Assembly (NCBI GenBank): GCA_021160085.1
Contig: JAGHDE010000019.1
Location: 1 to 6,289, forward strand
Direction of reading: 5' to 3'
Source of the DNA: Pseudomonadota bacterium
GTDB lineage: Bacteria > Desulfobacterota > WTBG01 > JAGOGO01
Length of the DNA: 6,289 nucleotides
Below the pieces are notes generated by a model. The model was not told the DNA's origin and made no database searches. It saw only the letters and a list, made by a program, of their open reading frames with translations. Positions 5,848 through 6,289 of the stretch are shown piece after piece. Position 1 is the stretch's first letter; the number at the start of each line of letters is the position of its first letter. A program made the position numbers and the translations under genes.

Positions 5848-6289
5848 ATGAAAATTATATTGTTAGGCGCACCTGGCGCGGGCAAGGGAACAATAGCAAA
5901 ATTTCTTTCTGAATTTGACGGGTCCGTGCCGATTTCCACCGGTGACATACTCCGGGCAGCAGTAAAAGCCGGAACCGAGACAGGCAAAGAAGCCAAAGCA
6001 TACATGGATGCCGGGGACCTTGTTCCTGACTCCCTCATCATGAGAATCATGGAAACGCGGTTAGGAGAACCTGACTGCAAAGCAGGATTTATTCTGGACG
6101 GCTTTCCCCGGACAATTGCTCAGTCAGAAGAGCTGAAAAAGCTCCTCGAAAAACTGGGGGTAAAACTTAATGTTGTGGTAAATTTAGAGGTGCCGCGGGA
6201 GGTTGTTCTGGACCGGCTCACCACCAGGAGAACGTGCTCCAATCCAGAATGTCAGGAGATCTACAACATAAAAAGCAACCCCCCCACCC
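5848..6289 (+). CDS. adk: Adenylate kinase, N-terminal part (3' truncated by window edge)
   Basis: Catalyses AMP + ATP = 2 ADP in the cytoplasm. The first 147 residues are present and the frame is open at the window end. Motifs in order: P-loop GAPGAGKGT (7-15), AMP-site STGD (30-33) with LR at 35-36, DLVPDSLI (57-64), LDGFPRT (83-89) with Gln92, and the start of the LID after RLTTRR (123-128). The LID opens with Cys130 and Cys135 followed by IYN and NPP, as in long-form kinases with a structural or metal-binding LID; the second cysteine pair would lie beyond the window. Two details differ from the commonest form: residue 16 is Ile where Gln is usual after the P-loop (GKGTQA), and the first LID cysteines are spaced by four residues instead of two. 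It has its own promoter and a strong ribosome binding site and is divergent from the exosortase gene. Confidence 0.95.
   Translation, partial: MKIILLGAPGAGKGTIAKFLSEFDGSVPISTGDILRAAVKAGTETGKEAKAYMDAGDLVPDSLIMRIMETRLGEPDCKAGFILDGFPRTIAQSEELKKLLEKLGVKLNVVVNLEVPREVVLDRLTTRRTCSNPECQEIYNIKSNPPT

Noticed and set aside
5826..6080. Minus-strand frame of 84 codons
   Set aside because: It is antisense to the adenylate kinase gene, whose motifs are unmistakable.

Overview
The window looks like bacterial chromosome from a Gram-negative, probably anaerobic lineage. A Desulfobacterota-type (deltaproteobacterial) host is my best guess. It rests on an exosortase-type membrane transpeptidase, an LDH-like malate dehydrogenase, a fused ADP-forming acyl-CoA synthetase paired with an enoyl-CoA hydratase, and an adenylate kinase whose LID carries a cysteine pair. 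Base composition is moderate and even, with an AT-rich divergent intergenic region near 5.65-5.75 kb. No phage, transposase, tRNA, rRNA or CRISPR array is visible.

Layout, left to right. (1) 2-367 (+): C-terminal 121 residues of malate dehydrogenase. (2) 412-1161 (+): a Mut7-C RNase-domain protein with an N-terminal ubiquitin-like domain and a C-terminal zinc ribbon, 44 bp behind mdh and probably co-transcribed. (3) 3280-1139 (-): a 713-aa ADP-forming acyl-CoA synthetase whose 3' end overlaps gene 2 tail-to-tail by 23 bp. (4) 4091-3282 (-): enoyl-CoA hydratase, 1 bp upstream of gene 3, forming a tight two-gene acyl-CoA operon. (5) About 320 bp of non-coding DNA (4092-4409). It holds overlapping AACCTG/CAGGTT dyads just upstream of the hydratase and a 94-bp REPIN-like element bounded by GTAGGGG/CCCCTAC. 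(6) 5090-4410 (-): a four-helix membrane protein ending in a SecA-type SEC-C zinc motif. (7) 5613-5074 (-): a short exosortase (XrtH-like) with an intact Cys/Arg/His triad, overlapping gene 6 by 17 bp. (8) A 234-bp AT-rich divergent intergenic region with a good sigma-70-type promoter for (9) adk, 5848 to the window end (+), adenylate kinase truncated by the window edge.

Functionally there are three themes. The first is central metabolism and energy balance (mdh, adk). The second is activation or disposal of an acyl-CoA with ATP/ADP coupling (hydratase plus ADP-forming synthetase), which in an anaerobe could either activate acids or conserve energy. The third is a minimal protein-sorting unit (exosortase plus a membrane partner). 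The most unusual item is that partner: a polytopic membrane protein, predicted to end in the cytoplasm with a SecA-like metal-binding tail, translationally coupled to an exosortase. Family assignments come from motifs recognised by eye; no database search was run.
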